From: Paenibacillus glycinis
GTDB lineage: Bacteria > Bacillota > Bacilli > Paenibacillales > Paenibacillaceae
DNA length: 64,000 nt
Direction: 5' to 3'
Assembly (NCBI RefSeq): GCF_009909185.1
Contig: NZ_JAAAMV010000002.1
Coordinates: 186,001 to 250,000 of the forward strand
The stretch's first letter is position 1. Each line of letters begins with the position of its first letter. The notes beneath the pieces were generated by a model that was not told the DNA's origin, did no database searches, and worked only from the letters and a program-made list of their open reading frames with translations. Positions 25,259 to 34,038 of the stretch are shown piece by piece. Position numbers and translations under genes: made by a program.

Positions 25259-26173
25259 TTATGCCTCTCTCTCCCATGCCTCCGCCAGCAGCTCGGTGTT
25301 GATGCCCACGCCGGCCAGCGAGCCGAGCGACGCGGCGACGACCGCCTGGTACAGCTCCGTCGCCGCGTCCCCGGCGGCGTACGCCCCGGGGACGCTCGTT
25401 TTGCCGAACGCGTCCGCGACGACCGTGCCCGCCTCCGTCACGCGGCAGCCGAGCGACTTCGGCAGCTCCGACCCGGCAGCCAGCTTCGGCGCGAAGAAGA
25501 TGCCGGCGCAGGGCACGGCCGTGCCGTCCCGCAGGATCACGCGTTCGACCATGCCGTCCGCGGACTCGATCCGCCGGATCGGCGAGTCGAATACGGTTAC
25601 CCGGTGCCGCTTCAGCTCTTCGCGCTGCCCGTCCGTCCATTCGTCCGGTCCGTCGGTAAGGATCGTGATGTCGTTCGTCCATCCCGACAGCGTCTTCGCC
25701 GAATGCAGCGCTCTTGCGCCCTTGACGATCAAGACGAGCTTGCGGTCGCGCAATTCCCAGCCGTCGCAGTACGGACAGACGAACGCGCTCCTGCCGTAGA
25801 CGTCCGCCAGACCGTCGATGTCGAGCGGGAGATCCCGCATGCCGACGGCGAAGAGCAGCTTCTTGCAGCGATAGCTGCTGCCTCCCGCCGTCTCGATTCG
25901 AAAGTCGCCGTCGGTCCCCGTCACCGCGGTTGCCGCGTCCGATACGAAGGCGATGGACGGATATGCTTGCATCTGCTCCATCGCGATCCGCCGGAATTCG
26001 CCGGGCGCGATGCCGTCTCTCGTCAGAAACCCGTGGGTTTCGCCGGTCACGCGGTTGCGCGGCCGCCCTTCGTCGATCACGACGGCGCTTTTTCTGGCCC
26101 TGCCCAGCACGAGCGCCGCATTCAACCCCGCCGGACCGCCGCCGATAATGCCTACATCCATCCATTGTTCCAT
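25259..26173 (-). CDS. Thioredoxin-reductase-like FAD-dependent oxidoreductase
   Basis: A protein of about 304 residues with an N-terminal FAD motif (VGIIGGGPAGLNAALVLGRA), a central FVCPYCDGWEL and a C-terminal FAD motif (GAYAAGDAATELYQ). The CPYCDG sequence matches the dithiol site of low-molecular-weight thioredoxin reductases. The NADPH motif GxGxxA is weak at its expected place (VLIVKGARALHSAKTL), so the electron donor is uncertain. Of the starts at 26182, 26179 and 26173, the last has the best spacing from GGAAGG. The promoter contains an 18-bp site identical to one in front of the Rrf2 gene, suggesting redox-controlled co-regulation. Confidence 0.85.
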   Translation of the reverse strand: MEQWMDVGIIGGGPAGLNAALVLGRARKSAVVIDEGRPRNRVTGETHGFLTRDGIAPGEFRRIAMEQMQAYPSIAFVSDAATAVTGTDGDFRIETAGGSSYRCKKLLFAVGMRDLPLDIDGLADVYGRSAFVCPYCDGWELRDRKLVLIVKGARALHSAKTLSGWTNDITILTDGPDEWTDGQREELKRHRVTVFDSPIRRIESADGMVERVILRDGTAVPCAGIFFAPKLAAGSELPKSLGCRVTEAGTVVADAFGKTSVPGAYAAGDAATELYQAVVAASLGSLAGVGINTELLAEAWEREA

Positions 26174-26193
26174 ATTCATCATCCTTCCGGAGC

Positions 26194-26211
26194 TATAATG
26201 TCCATAATAAA
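26194..26211. promoter_or_regulatory. Candidate Rrf2 operator in the reductase promoter
   Basis: TATAATGTCCATAATAAA is identical over 18 bases to the site at 26926-26943. It forms an imperfect dyad (TATTATG / CATTATA on the minus strand) just upstream of the reductase ribosome binding site, so it overlaps the -10/start region. Confidence 0.7.
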
Positions 26212-26397
26212 AGCACAAAAGTTGCTTGAGTTTGAAGTGCCTGCGCGCGCCGTCTCAAGCTCGCGCGATAAGCAGACGCGAACCGCCGTCCTTCTCGCCT
26301 TTCCCGCCGCGGACGCTGCGCGATTACTGGCTTACTCAACCTCTCCCCGCTATGGCCGTTTGATTCCCCTTCCCCCGAATGCCGCGCAAGTGCCGTC

Positions 26398-26886
26398 TTA
26401 CTCCCCGTTTCCCCCGCGGATGCTGCCCGGCGACGCATGGTCCAATACCCATTGGATCGTATGCGCGCGCAAATACGACTGCATCTGCAGCTCGGCACCG
26501 TTCATCACCTTCTTGACGAGGCAATCCTTGCTTTCCGGGTGGCCGGATTCCTCTTCCTCGCTCCATTCCGCCGCCTCCGCGAGCGGATGATGATGCGCGT
26601 TCGCGTTGAGGCATTCGTATAATTGCTGGCGGCCTTCGATCACCTGGATCACGTCGAGAAACGAGATCCGGTCGGCCGGACGCGCGAGCTCGTAGCCGCC
26701 GCTCGCTCCCGTCGACGCGCGCACGATGCCGTCCTGCCGCAGCTTGGACATGATTTTGGACAAGTAGCTGTCCGATACGCCGAGCGACGACGACAGCTCC
26801 TTAATGCCGACGTGCTGCCCCCGGTCGGAATGCGCCAAGTGGATCAAGGCATGAAGCGCGTTGCCCGTGCTTTTGGAAAACTGCAT
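26398..26886 (-). CDS. Rrf2-family transcriptional regulator
   Basis: A 162-residue Rrf2 winged-helix protein: MQFSKSTGNALHALIHLA, VGIKELSSSLGVSDSYLSKI, the wing ASTGASGGYELARPADRIS and LDVIQVIEG. It has Cys near 92 (YECLNAN) and near 121 (KDCLVKK), separated by a His-rich stretch (NAHHHPL), not the three-Cys Fe-S arrangement of IscR/NsrR. A thiol or metal switch is therefore possible. GGAGG lies 8 bases before the ATG. Identical 18-bp sites in its own promoter and the reductase promoter support autoregulation plus control of the reductase, as with other Rrf2 redox regulators. Confidence 0.88.
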   Translation of the reverse strand: MQFSKSTGNALHALIHLAHSDRGQHVGIKELSSSLGVSDSYLSKIMSKLRQDGIVRASTGASGGYELARPADRISFLDVIQVIEGRQQLYECLNANAHHHPLAEAAEWSEEEESGHPESKDCLVKKVMNGAELQMQSYLRAHTIQWVLDHASPGSIRGGNGE

Positions 26887-26925
26887 GGCGTTGCCTCCTT
26901 CCGGATATCTAATCCTTTATGGATG

Positions 26926-26943
26926 TATAATGTCCATAATAAA
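26926..26943. promoter_or_regulatory. Candidate Rrf2 operator in the Rrf2 gene's own promoter
   Basis: Second exact copy of TATAATGTCCATAATAAA, 40 bases upstream of the Rrf2 start. On the minus strand it reads TTTATTATGGACATTATA and can include a -10 box (TATTAT or CATTAT). Confidence 0.7.
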
Positions 26944-26975
26944 CGATGAACTCGCCGGATTCAAGTCGATGCGCG

Positions 26976-27437
26976 TCATTGGTTTTGAATTTTGCGGATC
27001 CATTTGTAATAAGCCAGCAGGATCAAGAACAAGATCGGGTCGATGATCGCCGAATAGCCGAGGTTCCACCAGCCGTAATGAAAATACCCCCACGGCTCGG
27101 GCAGCATCGTAACGAGCTCGTAGCCCAGGATGATGACGGTCCAGGATGCGATGTATACGGACTTGGCTACATACGTCCGTTGAAACGGAAAAAAACTCAA
27201 AAACAACACGTTGACCGGCGGAATCAAGACGCTTCTGGACAGCACCGCCGCCCACTCGATCGTCTCTTTGGCGAAATACCAGTAGCCTTTGAACCTGAAA
27301 TCGATGATGGTATCGAACAACAGCTGAAACGCCATCGTAAACGTCCAGATGTGAACGAGCTCGTTCCGGCTCAGCCGTTTATTGGCCTTGAACGCAAGCA
27401 CGTTGAAGATTGCAATCGAGCCGATGAAAAGAGCCAT
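26976..27437 (-). CDS. CBO0543-type membrane protein
   Basis: A 153-residue protein with about five hydrophobic segments, beginning MALFIGSIAIFNVLAFKANK. Features are HIWTFTMAFQLLFDTIIDF, KGYWYFAKETIEWAAVLSR and PWGYFHYGWWNLGYSAIIDP. It matches the family called CBO0543, common in endospore formers; the function is unknown. AAAGGA lies 10 bases before the ATG at 27437. A longer in-frame extension upstream is basic and non-hydrophobic and was not used. It is monocistronic; divergent from the DinB gene. Confidence 0.75.
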   Translation of the reverse strand: MALFIGSIAIFNVLAFKANKRLSRNELVHIWTFTMAFQLLFDTIIDFRFKGYWYFAKETIEWAAVLSRSVLIPPVNVLFLSFFPFQRTYVAKSVYIASWTVIILGYELVTMLPEPWGYFHYGWWNLGYSAIIDPILFLILLAYYKWIRKIQNQ

Positions 27438-27718
27438 GAAATGATTTTCCTTTTTTTTATTGTTAGGCTTGCCAATTTCAAGTCGGGCCAAACCGGAAAA
27501 ACGCCAAAACCGGAAAAAGGCTTCGCGTCGCTCCGTTCGCGCCGGCGGCGGCTTTCCCGATAGGCGCGATAACGCGGAAATGGCCGCAAAGCTTGCCGAA
27601 GCGGCAGTTCGTCGATCGCGCCGTTGAACGGAATCGGCGACTTGTGGTACATTCCCATTGTAATCCATTTCTATCGAATATCACCATTGTCACAAAACTT
27701 GACCGAGGAGGAACTGAA

Positions 27719-28210
27719 GTGAGCAAAACCGAACTGCTGCTGCGCGGCTGGGATTACGCATACGGCCAGGAAGACTGGTATCCCCCGCTCTCGGACGCGC
27801 TGAACGGACTGACGGCCGAGCAGGCGCATTGGCGACCGGAAGGCGGTCATGTCAACACGGTCCGGGAGACGGTCCAGCATCTGATTTTTTACAAGGAACG
27901 GCTGTTGAAACGGTTGACCGGCGAAGAGCGCGCCTACCCTGAGGGCGTGACCAACGACGATACGTTCGCCGTCCCCGCCGCATCGCAGGCCGATTGGAAC
28001 GACGCCCTGGACCGGCTCCGGGCGATTCATGCGGGGATCCGCGCGCAGCTCGCCGGCTGGACGGAAGAAGACTTCGAACGCAAGCTTCCGACCACGACCT
28101 TCGGCAACTGGGCGCACTCGCTCGCCATGCACGACGCGTACCATACCGGGCAAATCATCATGGTCCGCAAACTCCAGGGCTCCTGGCCCGAGCGGCGTTC
28201 GTTCGACTGA
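27719..28210 (+). CDS. DinB-family protein
   Basis: A 163-residue four-helix DinB/YfiT-type protein. Three His residues expected for metal binding are seen in VQHLIFYKERLL and in the C-terminal MHDAYHTGQIIMVRK. The start is GTG at 27719 with GAGGAGG 7 bases upstream, giving MSKTELLLRGWDYAYG. Members of this superfamily include bacillithiol-dependent transferases and metal-dependent hydrolases; the substrate cannot be read here. It is monocistronic, with a bidirectional terminator after it. Confidence 0.85.
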   Translation: MSKTELLLRGWDYAYGQEDWYPPLSDALNGLTAEQAHWRPEGGHVNTVRETVQHLIFYKERLLKRLTGEERAYPEGVTNDDTFAVPAASQADWNDALDRLRAIHAGIRAQLAGWTEEDFERKLPTTTFGNWAHSLAMHDAYHTGQIIMVRKLQGSWPERRSFD

Positions 28211-28228
28211 TCGGCGACGGACCAACGC

Positions 28229-28270
28229 AAAAACCTCCGGCTCCCCTTTGTACAAGGAACCGGAGGTTTT
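28229..28270. terminator. Bidirectional terminator between DinB gene and the mtl operon
   Basis: AAAACCTCCGG and CCGGAGGTTTT (28229-28240 and 28260-28270) form the stem, with A and T runs at both ends. It closes the converging DinB and mtlA-to-ptsH transcripts. Confidence 0.88.
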
Positions 28271-28301
28271 GGCATGTCTTCCCGGGGTCAACGCCAGGGC
28301 G

Positions 28302-28565
28302 CTACTCTTCGAAAATCTTCGTCAGCAGCTCGCCGAGCGTTTGAACGGCCTGTTCTTCCTGATCGCCGTCCGCTTCGAGCGTCACTTCCTCGTTCTGCTG
28401 GATGCCGAGCGTCAGCATGCTGAGGGAGCTTTTGCCGTTGACCTTCTTGCCGCCCTTCTGGACGCTGATCTTGCACGGAAAGCCGCCGGCGGCTTGAACG
28501 AATACTTTGGTCGGGCGCGCGTGGAAGCCCGACGGATTAAGCACGGTAAAGGTTTGCGCGATCAT
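28302..28565 (-). CDS. ptsH: HPr phosphocarrier protein of the mannitol operon
   Basis: An 87-residue HPr with the phosphorylated His15 in SGFHARPT and the regulatory Ser46 in VNGKSSLSMLTLGI at the canonical position. It can therefore probably carry phosphate from EI to the sugar enzymes and serve HPr kinase/CcpA signalling. Its ATGA overlaps the stop of the EI gene. It is the last gene of the six-gene mtl operon. HPr and EI are more often in a separate ptsHI unit with HPr first; here the order is EI then HPr, and both may be dedicated copies. Confidence 0.93.
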   Translation of the reverse strand: MIAQTFTVLNPSGFHARPTKVFVQAAGGFPCKISVQKGGKKVNGKSSLSMLTLGIQQNEEVTLEADGDQEEQAVQTLGELLTKIFEE

Positions 28566-30301
28566 GCGAAGTCACTCCTAGTCTGTTGGTTAACGAATGC
28601 GTGAATGCTCTCTTGGCTGTCCATGGACAGGATCTGCTCCGTATGCGCGGCCCAATCCCGTTGCGACAGCCGCTTGATCAACGCCCGCGCGGGAAGGATC
28701 GAGCTCGCGCTCATGCTGAATTCATGCAGCCCCATGCCGAGCAAGACGGGGATCGCCGTCTGATCGCCCGCCATCTCGCCGCACATGCCGACCCATTTGC
28801 CCTCCTTGGCCGCGGCCTGGATTACCATGCGGATCAGGCGCAGAATGGACGGATGGCAGGGCTGGTACAGATACGCCACGTTCTCGTTCATGCGGTCGGC
28901 CGCCATCGTATATTGGATAAGGTCATTGGTGCCGATGCTGAAGAAATCGGCTTCCTTCGCCAGCATGTCCGCGGCGAGCGCGGCGGCCGGCACTTCGACC
29001 ATGATGCCGACCTCGATCGATTCCGATACCGGGACGCCTTCCCGGAGGAGCTTCTCCTTCTCCTCCCGCAGCAGCCGCTTCGCTTCGCGCAGCTCCGCGG
29101 CGACCGCGATCATCGGGAACATGATCTTGAGCTGGCCGTGCACGCTTGCCCGCAGCAGCGCCCTGAGCTGCGTGCGGAACAGCTCCTGCCGGTCCAGGCA
29201 GAGGCGAATCGCGCGAAGCCCGAGAAACGGATTGCTCTCGGCCGGGAGCTTCATGTACGGCAGCTCTTTGTCCCCGCCGATGTCGAGCGTCCGGATCACG
29301 ACCGGCTTGCCTTCCATCCGTTCGAGCACGTGCTTGTATACGTGGAACTGCTCTTCCTCGCTCGGGAGCGCGGCGCGTCCCATATACAGGAATTCCGTGC
29401 GGAACAGGCCGATCCCTTCCGCGCCGTTGGCCAGCACCTTCTGCAGGTCTTCCACGCTGCCGATGTTGGCCGCCAACTCGACGCGATGCCCGTCTTGCGA
29501 GACGGTCGGTTGATCCATCAGCTTGCGCAGTTCGTCCTTGCGGCGGTCGTATTCGACCTTGCGCGCTTGGTACGCCGTCAGTTCTTCATCGGACGGCTCG
29601 ACGATCACGCTGCCTTGCTCGGCGTCCATAATGATCATCGTCCCCGTCTCGATATCGGCCGCTTCGGTCCCGGCGCCGACGATGGCCGGTATCTCGAGCG
29701 AGCGGGCCATGATCGCCGAATGGGAAGTGCGGCTGCCGATCTCGGTCACGAAGCCGAGCACGTAGTCCGGGTTCAGCTGCGCGGTATCCGAAGGCGTCAA
29801 ATCCTCGGCGACCAGCACGCAGGGTTCGCTAATGGCGGATACCGCCGCGTAGGAAACGCCGCGCAGCCGGCTCATCAAGCGCCCGGAGACGTCGCGGACG
29901 TCAGCCGCCCGCGCGCGCAGCAGCTCGTTGTCCATCGACAACAGCAAATCGATGAAGCCCTGGGCCGTCTCGTGAAGCGCGTATTCCGCGTTCATGGATT
30001 CCTGCCCGATCTTCTCGAGGATGGCATCGATCAGGTCGGGATCTTCCAGCAGCAGCAGATGCGCTTCGAAGATCTCCGCCTTCGCCGCGCCGATCTTCCG
30101 CTCCGTCATCGCCCGAATCGCCTCGAGCTCCGCCTTGGCGACGGCAGCCGCCTCCCTGAACCGTTCCGCCTCGGCGACCGGATCCGCGATTGCGCCATCC
30201 GCGGGAACGTAATGATCCTGCCGCAGCCGAAACGCCTTGGCGATGGCGATGCCCGGCGACGCCGCGATGCCGGAGAGCCTTTTCGTCGTCTTATTCGTCA
30301 T
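28562..30301 (-). CDS. ptsI: PTS enzyme I (phosphoenolpyruvate-protein phosphotransferase)
   Basis: A 579-residue enzyme I with N-terminal GIAASPGIAIAKAF. The active His is in TEIGSRTSHSAIMARSLEIP. The PEP-binding barrel has GIGLFRTEFLYMGR, FRTQLRALLRASVHG, IGTNDLIQYTMAADR and the active Cys in GMCGEMAGD. It takes phosphate from PEP and passes it to HPr. The ATG at 30301 has AGGGGGG about 10 bases upstream; a GTG at 30310 is too close to that site. It lies 16 bases after mtlD and overlaps ptsH. It looks functional. Whether the cell has a second EI elsewhere cannot be seen. Confidence 0.94.
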   Translation of the reverse strand: MTNKTTKRLSGIAASPGIAIAKAFRLRQDHYVPADGAIADPVAEAERFREAAAVAKAELEAIRAMTERKIGAAKAEIFEAHLLLLEDPDLIDAILEKIGQESMNAEYALHETAQGFIDLLLSMDNELLRARAADVRDVSGRLMSRLRGVSYAAVSAISEPCVLVAEDLTPSDTAQLNPDYVLGFVTEIGSRTSHSAIMARSLEIPAIVGAGTEAADIETGTMIIMDAEQGSVIVEPSDEELTAYQARKVEYDRRKDELRKLMDQPTVSQDGHRVELAANIGSVEDLQKVLANGAEGIGLFRTEFLYMGRAALPSEEEQFHVYKHVLERMEGKPVVIRTLDIGGDKELPYMKLPAESNPFLGLRAIRLCLDRQELFRTQLRALLRASVHGQLKIMFPMIAVAAELREAKRLLREEKEKLLREGVPVSESIEVGIMVEVPAAALAADMLAKEADFFSIGTNDLIQYTMAADRMNENVAYLYQPCHPSILRLIRMVIQAAAKEGKWVGMCGEMAGDQTAIPVLLGMGLHEFSMSASSILPARALIKRLSQRDWAAHTEQILSMDSQESIHAFVNQQTRSDFA

Positions 30302-30317
30302 GGTGCGCACGCCCCCC

Positions 30318-31472
30318 TTAGGTTTTCGCTTTCTTCAGCTGCTCGTATTGGTCGACGATCGCCGCGTGAAGCGGATGCTCCTCGCCGATCGCGGTGTACT
30401 TGGTTACGGTCCCGCTCGCGCCGATCGCTTGCAGGTCCGCCTGGAGTTGCACCGCTTCGGGATCGTCGGCGGCGACGAACAGCAGCGCCGCCGCCATGCC
30501 GAGCGTCAAATACTTGACGGGCAGCCCCAGCTCGAAGGCCTGCATGGCGGGCCGAACGAGGCGATCGTTCGCGGACAGCTTGCGGATCGGCGATCTGCCG
30601 ACGCGCTTCACGTCGTCCGTCAAGTACGGATTGACGAAGCGGTCCAGGATCTGACGGATATAGGCCGCATGCTCTTCCGCGTCGAAGCCGTACCGCTTGA
30701 CGAGCACGGCGCCCGTCTCCTCCATCGTCTGCCGCACGAGCGCCGCGACCGGTCCGTTCGCCATGGCGTCCTGGATCGTCGCGAACCCGTAATAGCTCCC
30801 CAAATAAGCCGCGACGCAGTGTCCCGCGTTGACCGTGAACAGCTTCCGCTCGATGTACGGCTCCAGGATATCCACGTAATGAATGCCCGCGATGCGCGGC
30901 GTGCCCGGAATCATTTGCGATTCGTCGACGACCCATTCATAGAACGGCTCGACCCGGACTTCGAGCGGATCGTCGTTCTGCTGCAGCGGCACGATCCGGT
31001 CGACGGCGGCATCCGGGAACGCGATCGACCGGCTCGCGTGCTCCTGCTGCTCCAGGCTCAGATGGCCGTATACATGCGCCTTCAGCTGCGTGCTCCCGCC
31101 GATCGCGTTCTCGCAGGCGATAATATGCAGCGGACCGGCCCCGCGCGCCATGCGCAGCTCCAAGCCCTTCGCGATGCCGGCGGCGATATGGCGCAGGATG
31201 TTCACGCCGACGGCCGTGGTGACCAGATCCGCCTGGGCCACGGCTTCCGCCACTTCGTCCAGGTTATTGCCGTTGATCGCCGTTACGTTGTCGACGTGAA
31301 GAATATCCTGCGCTTCGTTCGCCAAGCGGACCGTATACGCCTTTTTTTGCCGCAAGTGCTCGACCAGCGCGACGTTCACGTCGGAGAACACGACCTCGTA
31401 TCCTGCCTGGGACAGGATGAGGCCGATGAAGCCCCTGCCGATGTTCCCCGCTCCGAAATGAACGGCCTTCAT
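30318..31472 (-). CDS. mtlD: Mannitol-1-phosphate 5-dehydrogenase
   Basis: A 384-residue NAD-dependent polyol dehydrogenase. MKAVHFGAGNIGRGFIGLIL is the family's N-terminal nucleotide-binding signature. TTAVGVNILRHIA, the catalytic region around NAGHCVAAYLG and VGRSPIRKLSANDRLVRPA are all present, and the length is that of bacterial MtlD. It oxidises mannitol 1-phosphate to fructose 6-phosphate in the cytoplasm. The first four bases overlap the end of mtlF; ptsI follows after 16 bases. Confidence 0.95.
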   Translation of the reverse strand: MKAVHFGAGNIGRGFIGLILSQAGYEVVFSDVNVALVEHLRQKKAYTVRLANEAQDILHVDNVTAINGNNLDEVAEAVAQADLVTTAVGVNILRHIAAGIAKGLELRMARGAGPLHIIACENAIGGSTQLKAHVYGHLSLEQQEHASRSIAFPDAAVDRIVPLQQNDDPLEVRVEPFYEWVVDESQMIPGTPRIAGIHYVDILEPYIERKLFTVNAGHCVAAYLGSYYGFATIQDAMANGPVAALVRQTMEETGAVLVKRYGFDAEEHAAYIRQILDRFVNPYLTDDVKRVGRSPIRKLSANDRLVRPAMQAFELGLPVKYLTLGMAAALLFVAADDPEAVQLQADLQAIGASGTVTKYTAIGEEHPLHAAIVDQYEQLKKAKT

Positions 31473-31906
31473 GATTCCAGCCCGCTTTCGAAGATCCGCA
31501 CCATCGCTTCGGGCGAAGAAGCCTTCAGGATGGCTTCCATGTTCTCGTCCTCGGAGCAGATCATCGCGACGTTCGTCAGTATCTCCAGATGATCGTTGCC
31601 CGCCGCGGCGATGCCGATCACGAGATAGGCCTTCTCGCCTTCGCCGAAATCCACGCCTTCCGGAATTTGCACGATGGACAGCCCCGTCGAATGGATCAAC
31701 GATTTCGAATCCTGCGTGCCGTGGGGAATGGCGAGCCCGCTGCCCATATAAGTCGACAGCGTGGATTCGCGCTCCAGCATCTTGGCGATGTAGCCCTCCG
31801 ACGCGTGCCCGGCATCGACGAGCAGCTGCCCTGCCATGCGGATCGCGTCGAATTTATCCTTCGGCCGCGCGTTCAATTTCACTTTGTCGTTCGATAATAT
31901 ACTCAT
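31469..31906 (-). CDS. mtlF: Mannitol-specific PTS enzyme IIA component
   Basis: A 145-residue EIIA of the mannitol/fructose type. The phosphorylated His lies in GSGLAIPHGTQDS, and the N-terminus matches MtlF (KLNARPKDKFDAIRMAGQLL). It receives phosphate from HPr and hands it to the EIIB domain of MtlA. It sits between mtlR and mtlD, the order known from Bacillaceae mtl operons. Confidence 0.94.
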   Translation of the reverse strand: MSILSNDKVKLNARPKDKFDAIRMAGQLLVDAGHASEGYIAKMLERESTLSTYMGSGLAIPHGTQDSKSLIHSTGLSIVQIPEGVDFGEGEKAYLVIGIAAAGNDHLEILTNVAMICSEDENMEAILKASSPEAMVRIFESGLES

Positions 31907-31929
31907 CGTAGGTTTTCTCCTCTATCCGT

Positions 31930-33975
31930 TTATTTTTTCGTCTCCAGAAACGCTTCGAGCTCCCGCGACAGGAACCGTTGAATCTCTGCGCGGCTGCCGT
32001 CCTGCAGCAGCTCGACCATCTGCGGGATCAGCAGATACGAGCTGATCTCGCTCAGCACTTCCAGGCTTTCCTTCGAGAGCTCGCGCGGTCCGAGCATCAG
32101 CAGCACCTGCCGGACGCCGGAAGGCGCGCTCCCCTCCAGCACCAAGTCCTCCCGCAGCCGGAACAGTCCCAGCGAGGGCAGGCGGACCAGCTCGCTGCGG
32201 ACATGGAAGAGCGCTAGGCCTGTGTCGGGAATGACCTGGCTGCTCTGGCGTTCGCGCTGCAGCAATAGCCGCACGATCGGCGCCTCGTCGTCGATGACTC
32301 CCGCCTGCCTCGCATAGCCGCACATGGCGGCCAGCGTCGCCTGCAGGCTGTCGAACGAATTCTCCAGCTCGCGGACGACGAACCGTTCGACGATCCCGAC
32401 GATTTCGTCGACGTACCGCTGGACGCGGTCCGGCATTGCGAACGGCTCGCCGAATGCATGCGTATCGGTCCCCGGCAAGTCGGCGTCGTCCTTGCGCAGC
32501 GTCACGTTCTGAATGAAGAACCGCAGCCGCTCCGTTTCCTCCGGCGTCAACAGCGGGCTGAGCTTGACGTACCGCTCCTCGTCCAAGGGGAGCTCAACCG
32601 TCGAGATGATCAGATCGTACTCGCTTTCCGGGATTCTGGCCGCCTCGAACCAGGACGCGTGGCCGACGATGTCGACTTGCGGGAGCTCCTTCGTCAGGCG
32701 GACGGCGAGCATCTTGGACGTCCCGATGCCGCTCGTGCAGACGATGATCGCCCTGACATTGCGCCGGAACTGCTTTTGCCGCTCCAGCGAAGCCCCGAAA
32801 TGCATGACGAGATAGCCGATTTCCTCATCGGGTACCTCGGTCTCCGTCAACGTCTCGTTCACCGCATCGCGAAGCTCGCGAAACAACCCCTCGTAATCCC
32901 GCTTGATCTGCGCGAGCAGCGGATTCCGGATATTGGCCCCCGTCCGCAGCCGCTTCAGCGCGGATTCCAGATGGCCGAGCAGGCCGTCCCTCAGCGAACG
33001 GTCGGCGCTGTATCGAACGCCGCTCCGCGCCTCCATGTTCCGGACGAGCTTCCAGACCAGCTCCATGTAACCCAGCGCTTCCTCGGGCAGCAATTGATTC
33101 GGATGCGCGGCGCGCCGCGGCTCGAGCAGCCCGGCGATATAGGCGGTCTCCGCGGTGGAGAACGCCAAGCCGACGGCCTGCGACAGATGCGCGATCACGT
33201 CCGCCGACAGCTCGCGCCGGCGCTCGGACTGCTTCTCCGGCCGCAGCTCGATCGGCCTGCCGGCTCGAATCCGCGCGATCGCAATCGCGATCCGGATCAG
33301 CAGCTGCGTGTATTCCTTCTCGGGCAAGGCGTTCAGCTCGTCGTCCGCGGCCTGCCACAGCGCTTCCTCCACCTGGCCGAAGTACGATTTTCCGATCAAT
33401 GCCAGCAGCCTCGCCGTGGCGGGACCCTGAGGTTGGTCCGATCGGCCGAACAAATCGGATTCGTCCAGGAAGCTTCGCGCCAGCCGCGCGATCATGCCGC
33501 GCATGTTCGACTCGGAGCCGCCCAGGCTGACGCCGTACCCTCTTCTGCGGACGAGCACGAGGTCCGCTTGCTTGATCCGCTCCTCCAATTCGTCCAAGTC
33601 GCTCGTGACCGTCGGCACGGTGACCCCGAGCTCGCGGGAGAGCGTGAACAGCTTAAGCGGTTCATTCTCCTGCAGCAGCAGGCACAGCACGATCAGCTTG
33701 CGGTCCTGCGCGGAGTATTCGACCGCCTTCGATTCGAGCAGCAGGCTTCTCAGCGCCTGCAGCTTCTCGCCGTCCGCCTGCAGGTGAATCCCCGTGCCCG
33801 ACTTCTTCTGCAGCGCCGCGCCCATCTCGCCGACGACGGTCTCGAGCTCGGACAGCTCCCGGTGAACGGTTCTCGTGCTGACGTTGATCTCGGCGGCGAT
33901 CTCCCCTGCCGTGACGTCTTCGCTTCGCGCGAGCAGCAGCTCCAGAATCTGCCGATGCCGGTGAGATAATTTCAT
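31930..33975 (-). CDS. mtlR: MtlR-type BglG-family transcriptional activator
   Basis: A 681-residue PTS-controlled activator. Domain order: N-terminal helix-turn-helix (HRHRQILELLLARSEDVTAG, STRTVHRELSEL), a second helix-turn-helix (FTLSRELGVTVPTVTSDLDE), two PRD domains with regulatory His residues, a Gat-type EIIB domain with Cys in AIIVCTSGIGTSKMLAVRL (about residue 425), and a C-terminal MtlF-like EIIA domain. The layout matches Bacillus MtlR, which is activated by PRD2 phosphorylation and inhibited through its EIIB and EIIA domains. The ATG at 33975 is 9 bases from GAGG. The gene is co-transcribed after mtlA. Confidence 0.93.
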   Translation of the reverse strand: MKLSHRHRQILELLLARSEDVTAGEIAAEINVSTRTVHRELSELETVVGEMGAALQKKSGTGIHLQADGEKLQALRSLLLESKAVEYSAQDRKLIVLCLLLQENEPLKLFTLSRELGVTVPTVTSDLDELEERIKQADLVLVRRRGYGVSLGGSESNMRGMIARLARSFLDESDLFGRSDQPQGPATARLLALIGKSYFGQVEEALWQAADDELNALPEKEYTQLLIRIAIAIARIRAGRPIELRPEKQSERRRELSADVIAHLSQAVGLAFSTAETAYIAGLLEPRRAAHPNQLLPEEALGYMELVWKLVRNMEARSGVRYSADRSLRDGLLGHLESALKRLRTGANIRNPLLAQIKRDYEGLFRELRDAVNETLTETEVPDEEIGYLVMHFGASLERQKQFRRNVRAIIVCTSGIGTSKMLAVRLTKELPQVDIVGHASWFEAARIPESEYDLIISTVELPLDEERYVKLSPLLTPEETERLRFFIQNVTLRKDDADLPGTDTHAFGEPFAMPDRVQRYVDEIVGIVERFVVRELENSFDSLQATLAAMCGYARQAGVIDDEAPIVRLLLQRERQSSQVIPDTGLALFHVRSELVRLPSLGLFRLREDLVLEGSAPSGVRQVLLMLGPRELSKESLEVLSEISSYLLIPQMVELLQDGSRAEIQRFLSRELEAFLETKK

Positions 33976-34038
33976 GCCCATGCACCTCATGCCGAAAAGG
34001 AGATAACGCCGGCAGGATGCCAGCGTTAGTCGGTTCTG

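Noticed and set aside
28586-30517. A 643-codon open frame on the plus strand
   Set aside because: Antisense to ptsI; same biased composition and no ribosome binding site or domain.
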